The notes under the pieces were generated by a model. That model was not told where the DNA came from and made no database searches. It saw nothing but the letters and a program-made list of their open reading frames with translations. DNA of 20,856 bases, from assembly GCA_050734185.1 (NCBI GenBank), contig JBOHUE010000004.1, positions 1 to 20,856 on the forward strand, given 5' to 3'. The translations under genes and the position numbers were made by a program. Positions 6,834 to 13,307 of the stretch are shown here, piece after piece. Positions within the stretch are counted from its first letter, which is position 1; each line of letters opens with the position of its first letter. This DNA is from JAFALX01 sp050734185. Lineage in GTDB: Bacteria > Chloroflexota > Dormibacteria > Aeolococcales > Aeolococcaceae.

Positions 6834-6961
6834 TCCGTCAGCATGATTTCATCCGAGGCCGCCGTCCAGACCCGGGCTCACTCGACGCCGACGGTATGGG
6901 CGTCCTCGTCGTGCGGAGGCTGACGTGTCGTGGCGTGCTTCCGGGTCCTCGCTGCTCGACG

Positions 6962-8209
6962 CTACATGGACGGACGCCGGACCCAGTGCACTCCCGCATC
7001 GGTGGTCGTCCAAATTGCGCGGGGATAACCCACCCACCGTCCTACCAGAGTGTCTTCGAACCCGAGGAACGTGCGAGGAGGCGTTGTCGGGTCCAATTGC
7101 TCGGGGTCAGCGACCGCTACTTGCCAATTACGCCCAGCATCGGTGGAAACCCACGCCATGAACGTCGCAGCGCCGCTCCCGACCGTGGAGCCCGACGTCG
7201 CGACAAGGTGGCTCGAGCTGGCCGCTGCAACGTTCTGTGCTGCCCCGGGGAGCATCCGCAGCTGACTCCATGATGATCCGCGGTCGCTTGAAGTCGTTAT
7301 GAATGATGGCGGTGCTCCGGCGCGAGGATTGCGTAAGGCAACCAGGAACCCTCCAGGTCCGGCGGCAAAGTCGCCAGCGTCTTTGAGTGTTGCGCCACTT
7401 CCGCCACAAGGATCAGTGAGCTGCTGCCATGTCGCGCCCGCGTCGGTGGAGCGAAAGAGGATTGCCTGCTGCGTCCCACCGCCTGCACCCGGGTCACCAA
7501 ATATAGGCACGTAGATGACCTGACTTCCTTGGCGAATTACTTTGGCGGAGATCTGACGGGTGGGGATCGATGCAAATGGAAGAGCCAGCAACGGGTGCCA
7601 GTTGCTCGAGCCGATGACGGCTGCTTCCACCGTGCGGTCACAAGGTCCGGGGCACCCGATTCGGTTGTCGACTATGCGCAGGACGTTGCCCGCTCCGGGT
7701 TCCACAGCTTCAACGGGAAGGTCTTCAACGCCAGCGCGCCAAGTCAAGCCACCGTCGCCGGTCGTGTAGAACGCCGGTCCGAACAGGTAGCCGATTGTCG
7801 CGGAGGCGAACCGAATGTAGGACACGCAATCCCCGGGGAGGCATCCCGACTGCAACGTTCCAGGTGGATTAGGGAGCTGTTCCCACGTTTGTCCGCCGTC
7901 ACTCGTGCGAGCAAGCCTGGGGCAGTATGAGTCAGTTCCGCAGGGTGCGGCCGCGAGAGCCCAGCCGTCGTGGTCGTCGATCCACGTAAGGTCGACGACG
8001 AACGATGTGGCTGGTAGCTGCGTCGGCAACGGTTGCGCGGTTGCCGTCGTCTGGGGTGTGGCTGACACTGTCGGCGGGCGGCTGGCCGGTTGGCAACCGG
8101 CAGCAGCGAATGCGACCCAAACAGATACGGCGCTGAGAAGCCACGCGCTGGTTCGACCTGGCCGAAGACCGCATTTGCCGGACCTCAGTAGGCGCTCGCT
8201 GACCGCCAT
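6962..8209 (-). CDS. Lipoprotein with BNR/Asp-box beta-propeller
   Basis: The 415-aa protein has a lipoprotein signal: a basic N-region, hydrophobic core LLSAVSVWVAFAAAG and lipobox Cys39, followed by a Thr/Pro/Ser-rich spacer. The mature part carries at least six Asp-box type repeats: TSDGGQTW, TGDGGLTW, STDAGATW, SSDRGSSW, STDAGRNW and TTDAGVHW. These mark a sialidase-, sortilin- or HCF136-like beta-propeller. No sialidase catalytic Arg triad or Tyr/Glu pair is evident, so a binding or scaffold role is more likely than hydrolysis. Cys pairs (CGTDSYC, CLPGDC, CPGPC) suggest disulfides outside the membrane. It is divergent from the Kelch-like lipoprotein at 8430, sharing a 220-bp promoter region. 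Its exact ligand cannot be read from sequence. Confidence 0.85.
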   Translation of the reverse strand: MAVSERLLRSGKCGLRPGRTSAWLLSAVSVWVAFAAAGCQPASRPPTVSATPQTTATAQPLPTQLPATSFVVDLTWIDDHDGWALAAAPCGTDSYCPRLARTSDGGQTWEQLPNPPGTLQSGCLPGDCVSYIRFASATIGYLFGPAFYTTGDGGLTWRAGVEDLPVEAVEPGAGNVLRIVDNRIGCPGPCDRTVEAAVIGSSNWHPLLALPFASIPTRQISAKVIRQGSQVIYVPIFGDPGAGGGTQQAILFRSTDAGATWQQLTDPCGGSGATLKDAGDFAAGPGGFLVALRNPRAGAPPSFITTSSDRGSSWSQLRMLPGAAQNVAAASSSHLVATSGSTVGSGAATFMAWVSTDAGRNWQVAVADPEQLDPTTPPRTFLGFEDTLVGRWVGYPRAIWTTTDAGVHWVRRPSM

Positions 8210-8429
8210 GCCACCGATAAAACCACGCGCCGTGGGAAAAGGTAATGCGACGACCAGCGAACCGCTTTATCCGCCATCTGATCGCGTCGCCCCATGGTCC
8301 GCTGTTCGGCAGCTGTCAGGGGTGATTACCGTCCTGGGGTGAAAGACGGGTGCCACCCTCGATGCGCCGGTTTCGCGTCGTTGATGGCGGGAGCCAACGT
8401 GGCGTGGCCAGGGTATTCTGGTTGCTGTC
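8210..8429. promoter_or_regulatory. Divergent promoter region of two propeller lipoproteins
   Basis: This 220-bp gap separates the minus-strand BNR lipoprotein from the plus-strand Kelch-like lipoprotein. On the plus strand TATTCT (8414-8419) is 10 nt before the GTG at 8430. A dyad CCACG...CGTGG with a 3-nt centre lies at 8223-8235, within 30 nt of the minus-strand ATG, and could bind a regulator. No ribosome binding site is obvious for either gene. Confidence 0.4.
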
Positions 8430-9632
8430 GTGTGGGCACCGCGGTCGTCGCGCCTCGCAGGCTGGGGCGTTGGCTGTCTGAGTGTGATCGCCAGCTTGGC
8501 CGCAGCGGGGTGCAGCGCCCCAGCCGCCTCCCCGAGCGCGAGTCAGCCAATTACCCACGCTGGGCTAGTTGGATCTCCCGGTACCCCGGCGCCTCGGTGT
8601 TGCGCAGCCATCGCCTTCGATGCGGCGACGCAGCAAGTCGTCATGTTCGGCGGCCTGGGCGCGCATGGCGCACTGGGCGACACCTGGATCTGGAATGGGA
8701 CAGGTTGGATACGCCCGAGTCTCACGCTGAGCCCGCATTCGCGGCTCGGAGGATCGATGGTGTACGACGCCCGGCTTGGCGGTCTCGTGCTCATCGGCGG
8801 CGATGCCGACGCGCCCATAGGACCGTCCGAACGAGCGGACCTCACCGCGACCTGGTTATGGACTGCGACGGGTTGGCAGCGGCGAAATACCGTGCACACA
8901 CCGACAGCCGACAACCTCACCCAGTCAGTGGGTGGTCCGCTCGCCTTTGACGCGGCCAGCGGCCGCGTGGTGATGGTGACGACGCAATCGCAGACGCATT
9001 TTCAAGCGTGTTCGACCGAAACGTGGACGTTCGACGGTCACGATTGGCAACGCGCTCAACCGCCGTCGCCGCTGCCGGCGGCGTTGGCAGCGCTGGTCAA
9101 CGAACCGCAGACCGGTCATGCGATTGCTGTGCTCAGGTCCAGACCAGCACTCCTTCCTACTGGAATGATGACCACGTCGTGTGCGCCGGGCAGCTTCGCG
9201 GCCAGGCAACTGCCGAGCTCGAGCACTTGGCGTTGGACCGGGTCAACCTGGACGGAGCTCAGTGGGGGCACCGAGCCCGCCGGAGCGCAGCTCGCCGTCG
9301 CGCCGGACGGCGGCGACACGCAACTCAACGCAGTCTCCGGAGCCGCGACGGTGCTCGCCGGCAACGACAACACCTTCTGGTCGTGGAACGGCGTGCGGTG
9401 GAACCAGCTCCCGGGCGTGCCGTACGGGCCGCCACTCGGTACCAGCAACCAGCAGATGAGTATCGACCGCGTAGGTCACATCGTGCTCTTCGGCGGCGTT
9501 CACCAACCGAACGGTCCGTCGGCAAGCGACACGTGGATCTGGGACGGGTCGCAGTGGCATATGCCGACGGGTCCAGCACCCGAGACCTCTACGCCGTCGC
9601 CCGCTGCCTTCACCCCGCCTGCAAAAACGTAG
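8430..9632 (+). CDS. Lipoprotein with Kelch-like beta-propeller
   Basis: The 400-aa protein has a lipoprotein signal peptide ending in AAAGC with lipid-bearing Cys28, then an Ala/Ser/Pro-rich spacer. Kelch-like blades follow, each with a VVMFGG- or VLFGG-type strand, a variable loop and a DTWIWNGTGW-type strand: DTWIWNGTGW, ATWLWTATGW, ETWTFDGHDW, STWRWTGSTW, NTFWSWNGVRW and DTWIWDGSQW. This gives about six blades. A Pro/Thr-rich C-terminal tail ends the protein. The fold serves protein or glycan binding; galactose-oxidase catalytic residues are not apparent. The GTG start gives a proper signal peptide. Together with the divergent BNR lipoprotein and the Vgb-like protein it forms a three-propeller surface cluster. 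Function is unknown. Confidence 0.85.
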   Translation: MWAPRSSRLAGWGVGCLSVIASLAAAGCSAPAASPSASQPITHAGLVGSPGTPAPRCCAAIAFDAATQQVVMFGGLGAHGALGDTWIWNGTGWIRPSLTLSPHSRLGGSMVYDARLGGLVLIGGDADAPIGPSERADLTATWLWTATGWQRRNTVHTPTADNLTQSVGGPLAFDAASGRVVMVTTQSQTHFQACSTETWTFDGHDWQRAQPPSPLPAALAALVNEPQTGHAIAVLRSRPALLPTGMMTTSCAPGSFAARQLPSSSTWRWTGSTWTELSGGTEPAGAQLAVAPDGGDTQLNAVSGAATVLAGNDNTFWSWNGVRWNQLPGVPYGPPLGTSNQQMSIDRVGHIVLFGGVHQPNGPSASDTWIWDGSQWHMPTGPAPETSTPSPAAFTPPAKT

Positions 9633-9794
9633 CGCTCCCAGAAACCCAGCGACGGCGGCCGCAAGCGATTAGGCGCAGTCATGCGGGCGGCATGGTGCGG
9701 GCCTCGGCCCGGCTCATTCGCGGACCCTGGCGTATGGCGGCAGAGTGCTCTCGGAAGGACGGCCCGGTGTAAGGCTTCTGGCTAAACTCGCCCG

Positions 9795-10148
9795 GTGACG
9801 CTTCGCTGGCAAAACGTCGTTGTCGACTGTCACGACACGGACACGGTGGCGCGTTTTTGGAGTGCAGCCCTCGGGGTGCCGATGCAGGGGCCGGACGACG
9901 ACGGCGTCGTGTGGTTGGAGCCCGGCGGGGGCAAACCCGACATACTCTTTCTGGAGGTGCCGGAGCCCAAGACGGTCAAGAACCGCCTGCACCTCGACCT
10001 CCGCCGCGACGATCAGGCGCAGGAGGTGGCGCGTCTCGAGGCGCTCGGTGCGTGGCGCATCGACATCGGTCAGGGCGACGTCTCCTGGGTGGTGATGGCC
10101 GACCCTGAGGGCAACGAGTTCTGCGTCTTGGCCCCGCAGGAAGCCTGA
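9795..10148 (+). CDS. VOC-superfamily glyoxalase-like protein, single domain
   Basis: This 117-aa cytosolic protein of the vicinal-oxygen-chelate superfamily resembles the Glyoxalase_6 type. It opens with the strand RWQNVVVDCHDTDTVARFWSAALGVPM, continues with VVWLEPGGGKPDILFLEVPEPKTVKNRLHLDLRRDD, and closes with VMADPEGNEFCVL. Two beta-alpha-beta-beta-beta units are visible. The H in RLHLDL and the E in GNEFCVL occupy usual metal-ligand positions. The substrate is unknown; members include glyoxalases, dioxygenases and drug-binding resistance proteins. The GTG start at 9795 is 6 nt after TAAACT (9783-9788) with no Shine-Dalgarno, consistent with leaderless expression. The 160 bp upstream hold only a short GC hairpin (9698-9711) without a U-tail. 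Confidence 0.85.
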   Translation: MTLRWQNVVVDCHDTDTVARFWSAALGVPMQGPDDDGVVWLEPGGGKPDILFLEVPEPKTVKNRLHLDLRRDDQAQEVARLEALGAWRIDIGQGDVSWVVMADPEGNEFCVLAPQEA

Positions 10149-10279
10149 GCCGCTCTGCGCATCGAACCACGCCAGTCGATGTGATCATTCCAGCTCGCCG
10201 CTAAACGGCGCCGCACTCTCCGACGACGAGCACGAAACTTCGTGGCGTGACCTCGAAAAGGTCTCTCCATGAGTGGGAA

Positions 10280-10293
10280 GGTTTATGTAAACC
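10280..10293. promoter_or_regulatory. AT-rich palindrome upstream of ECF sigma gene
   Basis: GGTTTA and TAAACC form a perfect dyad around TG, about 20 bp upstream of a TTAATTA element (10314-10320) that precedes the sigma gene. It is conspicuous in GC-rich sequence and well placed for a dimeric regulator. Confidence 0.4.
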
Positions 10294-10330
10294 GTGACCG
10301 CCGACCACGCCTCTTAATTAGGTGACTGCG

Positions 10331-10828
10331 ATGTCGCGAACCTTGACCCAACAACGTGGTCGGGCGGACGAGATCGACGCCGCAGTCGAGTTGTTCGGCC
10401 CGGAGATGTACGGTCTTGCCCTATCGATCGCGGCCGAAGTGCACGACGCGCAAGACGCCTATCAGGCGGCCTGGCTGAGCGCAACCCGGCACTGGGACCA
10501 GCTGCGAACGGTGTCTAAGCGCCGAGCATGGCTCGCCGCGATCGTCGTCCGCGCGGCGCGGCGCACTAGTCGGCGGCGCCTCGTCCGACTCACCCGCGAG
10601 ACAACGTTTGACACATCGACAGGCCTCGAGGCCGTCATGCCGTGGGACCCCGCAATGGCCGGCGCTCTGCGCAACCTCAGTGTGAGGCAGCGTCAGGTGG
10701 TCGCTCTCCACTACGGCCATGGGTACTCCCTCGACGAGGTCGCCGCGATTCTCGGTTGCCGCGGCGGAACTGTCCGGGCTCACCTCTCGCGGGCCCTCGA
10801 AAAGCTGCGGGAGGCACTGATCCTATGA
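10331..10828 (+). CDS. ECF-type RNA polymerase sigma factor
   Basis: This is a 165-aa sigma-70 family protein with only regions 2 and 4. Region 2 includes MYGLALSIAAEVHDAQDAYQAAWLSATRHW, where DAQDAYQ replaces the usual DAEDxxQ core-binding motif. Region 4 is the helix-turn-helix LSVRQRQVVALHYGHGYSLDEVAAILGCRGGTVRAHLSRALEKLREAL. A basic linker (RAARRTSRRRLVRL) separates them. It should direct RNA polymerase to a small stress or envelope regulon. Two starts are possible: GTG 10322 and ATG 10331. I prefer the ATG because the AT-rich -10-like element ends at 10320, leaving no room for a leader before the GTG. The stop overlaps the next gene as ATGA, so the membrane protein downstream is its likely partner. 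A palindrome at 10280 may regulate it. Confidence 0.9.
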   Translation: MSRTLTQQRGRADEIDAAVELFGPEMYGLALSIAAEVHDAQDAYQAAWLSATRHWDQLRTVSKRRAWLAAIVVRAARRTSRRRLVRLTRETTFDTSTGLEAVMPWDPAMAGALRNLSVRQRQVVALHYGHGYSLDEVAAILGCRGGTVRAHLSRALEKLREALIL

Positions 10829-11607
10829 AGACGCCCGATCCCACTGAAACCCGGATCCGTCAGGCCCTTGGCCGGTTGATGCAGGTCGAACCACCGCGAC
10901 GCGAGGCGACCCCGACGGAGCGTCCGCACCATTTGCGGACCCTTGCTGTGGCGCTCACCGCACTTGTGACCATGTCCGCGGCGATCACCGGAGGCCTTGT
11001 TGTGCTCCGCCACTCCAGCAGCGGCGGGCCTCCGAAGCCAACTCCCGCCGTGATCGCCCCTCCGTTCCCCGGGACGATCAACACCCCAATCCCTGTGTCG
11101 CCGACAGCCGTTTCCGCCTATCTGCCGGCGAGCGGCCCTCCTTGTTCCGCTTCGCAGCTCGAGTTGCGACTCGGTCAGCAGGGCGGCGCGGGAGGCAACG
11201 GCTACACCTACCTCATCTTCACGGATCGCGGTACGGCACCCTGCGTCCTCCGTGGTACGCCCACTGTGACGCTGCTCGGCGGCGACGGGCGGCCGCTGAC
11301 AGTTCCAAGTGTCACCGAGAGTCCATCCGGGATGTTCAAGACGCTCGCCAACGACGGCGTCGGCTTGGTCCCCTTGACCGACCAGGGGACGGCGCCGGGT
11401 CGGCTCCCTGAAGGCGGCCAGCGGGGCCAGGCCGCGCTGCCGCTGCAGTACCCGCGGGACGGGTGCGCCAACTCTGTTGCCACGGTGAGCGTCGAACTCG
11501 GCGGCGGACGGCTGACCGTGCCACTGACCCTGCCAGGGGCAGTTAGCAACTGCCAGGTGACCTTAGTTGAGGTGAACCCGTTCCAGCCGGCCGAGTACGA
11601 ACCCTGA
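10825..11607 (+). CDS. Membrane-anchored DUF4232 protein, possible sigma-factor partner
   Basis: The 260-aa protein starts at the ATG of an ATGA overlap with the sigma gene (10825); the frame is open further upstream but that part is antisense-like sequence inside the sigma gene. The N-terminal ~38 residues are cytosolic and charged, followed by one transmembrane helix (~39-61, LAVALTALVTMSAAITGGLVVL), a Pro-rich linker, and an extracellular DUF4232-like domain (~105-250: CSASQLELRLG, YTYLIFTDRGTAPCVLRGTPTVTLLGGDGRPL). Four Cys (C107, C140, RDGC, SNC) probably form two disulfides. The topology fits an anti-sigma factor, but the short cytosolic part has no HxxxCxxC zinc anti-sigma motif. A regulatory role is therefore inferred only from operon position and topology. 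Confidence 0.8.
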   Translation: MKTPDPTETRIRQALGRLMQVEPPRREATPTERPHHLRTLAVALTALVTMSAAITGGLVVLRHSSSGGPPKPTPAVIAPPFPGTINTPIPVSPTAVSAYLPASGPPCSASQLELRLGQQGGAGGNGYTYLIFTDRGTAPCVLRGTPTVTLLGGDGRPLTVPSVTESPSGMFKTLANDGVGLVPLTDQGTAPGRLPEGGQRGQAALPLQYPRDGCANSVATVSVELGGGRLTVPLTLPGAVSNCQVTLVEVNPFQPAEYEP

Positions 11608-11634
11608 ACGCAGCGCCGCGATAATGGCGCGAGC

Positions 11635-12537
11635 ATGGCCAACGAGGCGTCGGTCGCATACAGGCGCGCGTCGCCGGACGACGCCGCGCCCTGCCACGAG
11701 CTCATGTGGGAGTCGGTCACTGACCTGGGCAGGCGGCAGGGGACGCCCCTCGAAGGCACCGCAGAGGAATGGTGGCGCGCCAGCGAGTCGCTGTACCGGC
11801 TGCTCGCCCGGATCGCGGCCGAATGGTGGGTCGCCGAAGAGGTCGGCTCGGGGCGCCTCGTCGGGTTCGCGCGCTCCATCGAGCGCGACGGGCTGCTTGA
11901 ACTCACCGAGTTCTTCGTCCGGTCCGACCAGCAGGCGCGGGGGGTCGGGCGTGCCTTGTTGGAGCGGACGTTCCCGGCCGGCCGCGATGCCTTGCGATCC
12001 ATCATCGCCACCCTGGACGTGCGCGCGCAGACGCGCTACTACGCCGCGGGCACCGTCGCCCAGTTCCCGCTCTATACGCTCGTCGGCATCCCTCGCGACC
12101 CCGGCTCGATCGGCACCCTTGAACCCACGCCGATCGACGGTGATATGGAGTCGCAGCGTGCGATCGAGCTGGCCGCGCTCGGACATCGTCGATCCGACGA
12201 GGAGCTCCGCTGGCTCCTCGAACAGCGACGAGGGCACCTGTACCGCCTGGACGGGCAGCCGGTCGGCTTCTCCTTCGTCGGTTCGGACGGTGCCGGGCCG
12301 ATGGCCGCGCTCGACCCGGAGCAGATGCCCGCGATCCTCTTGCATGCGGAGGGGGTTGCATGCTCCCTGGGCCTCAAGCGACTGGAACTCCAGGTGCCGG
12401 CCCCGAACGCGGTGGCGATACGGCATCTGACCGGCCGCGGCTTCCGTTTCGACGCGTGGATCAACGTGCTTATGTCCGAACGGTCCTTCGGGCAGTTCGA
12501 CCGGTTCATCCCGTTCAGCCCCCCGCTGTTTCTGTAG
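11635..12537 (+). CDS. Tandem-domain GNAT N-acetyltransferase
   Basis: The 300-aa protein contains two GNAT-like halves. The N-terminal half (res ~8-130) has the acetyl-CoA pyrophosphate-binding motif A, LTEFFVRSDQQARGVGRALLE (Q/RxxGxG/A type). The C-terminal half (res ~160-295) has HLYRLDGQPVGFSFV, ILLHAEGVACSLGLKRLELQVP and NAVAIRHLTGRGFRFD, in which motif A is degraded but the motif B 'NAxAxxxxxxxGF' is clear. Only the first half is likely to bind acetyl-CoA productively. The substrate is unknown. GATAAT (11620-11625) lies 9 nt before the ATG with no Shine-Dalgarno, suggesting its own leaderless promoter just after the sigma operon. It is followed by the tetR promoter, so it is probably monocistronic. 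Confidence 0.85.
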   Translation: MANEASVAYRRASPDDAAPCHELMWESVTDLGRRQGTPLEGTAEEWWRASESLYRLLARIAAEWWVAEEVGSGRLVGFARSIERDGLLELTEFFVRSDQQARGVGRALLERTFPAGRDALRSIIATLDVRAQTRYYAAGTVAQFPLYTLVGIPRDPGSIGTLEPTPIDGDMESQRAIELAALGHRRSDEELRWLLEQRRGHLYRLDGQPVGFSFVGSDGAGPMAALDPEQMPAILLHAEGVACSLGLKRLELQVPAPNAVAIRHLTGRGFRFDAWINVLMSERSFGQFDRFIPFSPPLFL

Positions 12538-12553
12538 AGCGCGGCGTCCCGGC

Positions 12554-12582
12554 TTGACAAGGTGGTGAGTACTCACTAACAT
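12554..12582 (+). promoter_or_regulatory. tetR promoter with operator palindrome in the spacer
   Basis: Consensus TTGACA (12554-12559) and TAACAT (12577-12582) are separated by exactly 17 bp. The last 12 bases of the spacer are the perfect palindrome GTGAGTACTCAC (12565-12576). A dimeric repressor bound there would block RNA polymerase directly. Transcription should start at or next to the ATG at 12590, giving a leaderless mRNA. Confidence 0.85.
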
Positions 12583-12589
12583 CTGTGGC

Positions 12590-13204
12590 ATGTCCCCCCA
12601 GGCGACCCACGGAACGGTGGAGCGGCTCTCCGCTGAGGAGCGCCGGGAGCAGATCCTCATCGCCGCGATCGCGGTCTTCGCCCAGGACGGCTATGCGGCA
12701 GCGTCCACCGACGAGATCGCCCGCCGTGCCGGCATCTCCCAGCCGTATCTCTTCCGCCTCTTCGGCACCAAGCGCGACCTGGTGCTGGCTGCAATCAACC
12801 GCTGCTTCGCAGAGACCGAGGCGACCTTCGAGCGAGCGGCGCAGGGCACGGCCGGTGGCGAGGAGGCGGTGCACGCAATGGGCTTCGCGTACATGGAGCT
12901 CATCCGGAACGACCACGCATATCTCCGCGCACAGCTGCATTCGTATGCGGCGTGCGAGGACCCGGCCATCCGCGAGGTGGTGTCACGCAACTACGGTCAC
13001 CTGGTTGACCTGGTTCGGCGCCTCACCGGCGCGGACAGCAGCGAGATCGCCAAGTTCTTCGCGACCGGCATGCTGCTGAACGTTTTGGCCATGATCGGCC
13101 AGTTCCCGGACCCGCAGCCGTGGGCAATGCGGCTGCTCGAGGGCTGCATGGCCGAGCTGATGCCCGCGGATGCGCTGGCGACGTTCCTGGGCCGCGACGC
13201 GTAA
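12590..13204 (+). CDS. TetR/AcrR-family transcriptional repressor
   Basis: The 204-aa protein has a typical TetR N-terminal DNA-binding domain: RREQILIAAIAVFAQDGYAAASTDEIARRAGISQPYLFRLFGTKRDLVLAAI (res ~18-70), with recognition helix SQPYLFRLF. The all-helical C-terminal ligand-binding and dimerisation domain is divergent, as usual. It precedes a DHA2-type exporter on the same strand. A GTGAGT-based operator occurs in both promoters, so it most likely represses itself and the exporter until an exported compound binds. The ATG at 12590 coincides with the predicted transcription start, and no Shine-Dalgarno is present. A 103-bp gap with its own operator separates it from the exporter, so the two are probably separate transcripts under common control. 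Confidence 0.93.
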   Translation: MSPQATHGTVERLSAEERREQILIAAIAVFAQDGYAAASTDEIARRAGISQPYLFRLFGTKRDLVLAAINRCFAETEATFERAAQGTAGGEEAVHAMGFAYMELIRNDHAYLRAQLHSYAACEDPAIREVVSRNYGHLVDLVRRLTGADSSEIAKFFATGMLLNVLAMIGQFPDPQPWAMRLLEGCMAELMPADALATFLGRDA

Positions 13205-13228
13205 CGCGAAAAAAATTTGCACTAAGAA

Positions 13229-13250
13229 GTGAGTGAGTGATCACTACATA
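13229..13250 (+). promoter_or_regulatory. Operator and -10 region upstream of MFS exporter
   Basis: GTGAGT occurs twice, overlapping (13229-13234 and 13233-13238). The second copy is followed by GATCACT to give GTGAGTGATCACT (13233-13245), matching 11 of 13 bases of GTGAGTACTCACT in the tetR promoter. TACATA (13245-13250) directly abuts it as a candidate -10. No good -35 at 17 bp is seen; TTGCAC at 13217 is 22 bp away. Confidence 0.7.
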
Positions 13251-13307
13251 CGGTCTGACAGACATCCCCATGACGAATCCACAGCACAAGAGGACGGAGG
13301 ACACGAC

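Noticed and set aside
9698..9711. CGGGCC-TC-GGCCCG as an intrinsic terminator after the Kelch-like gene
   Set aside because: Two-base loop and no U-run; too weak to call.
6577..9733. Shared 13-mer CGGACCCTGGCGT at 6577-6589 and 9721-9733 as a possible dispersed repeat
   Set aside because: In a 20-kb GC-rich window a few exact 13-mer pairs are expected by chance, and the flanks do not match.
10642..10824. Upstream extension of the DUF4232 protein
   Set aside because: It lies entirely within the sigma gene in another frame; the ATGA overlap at 10825 is a standard coupled start.
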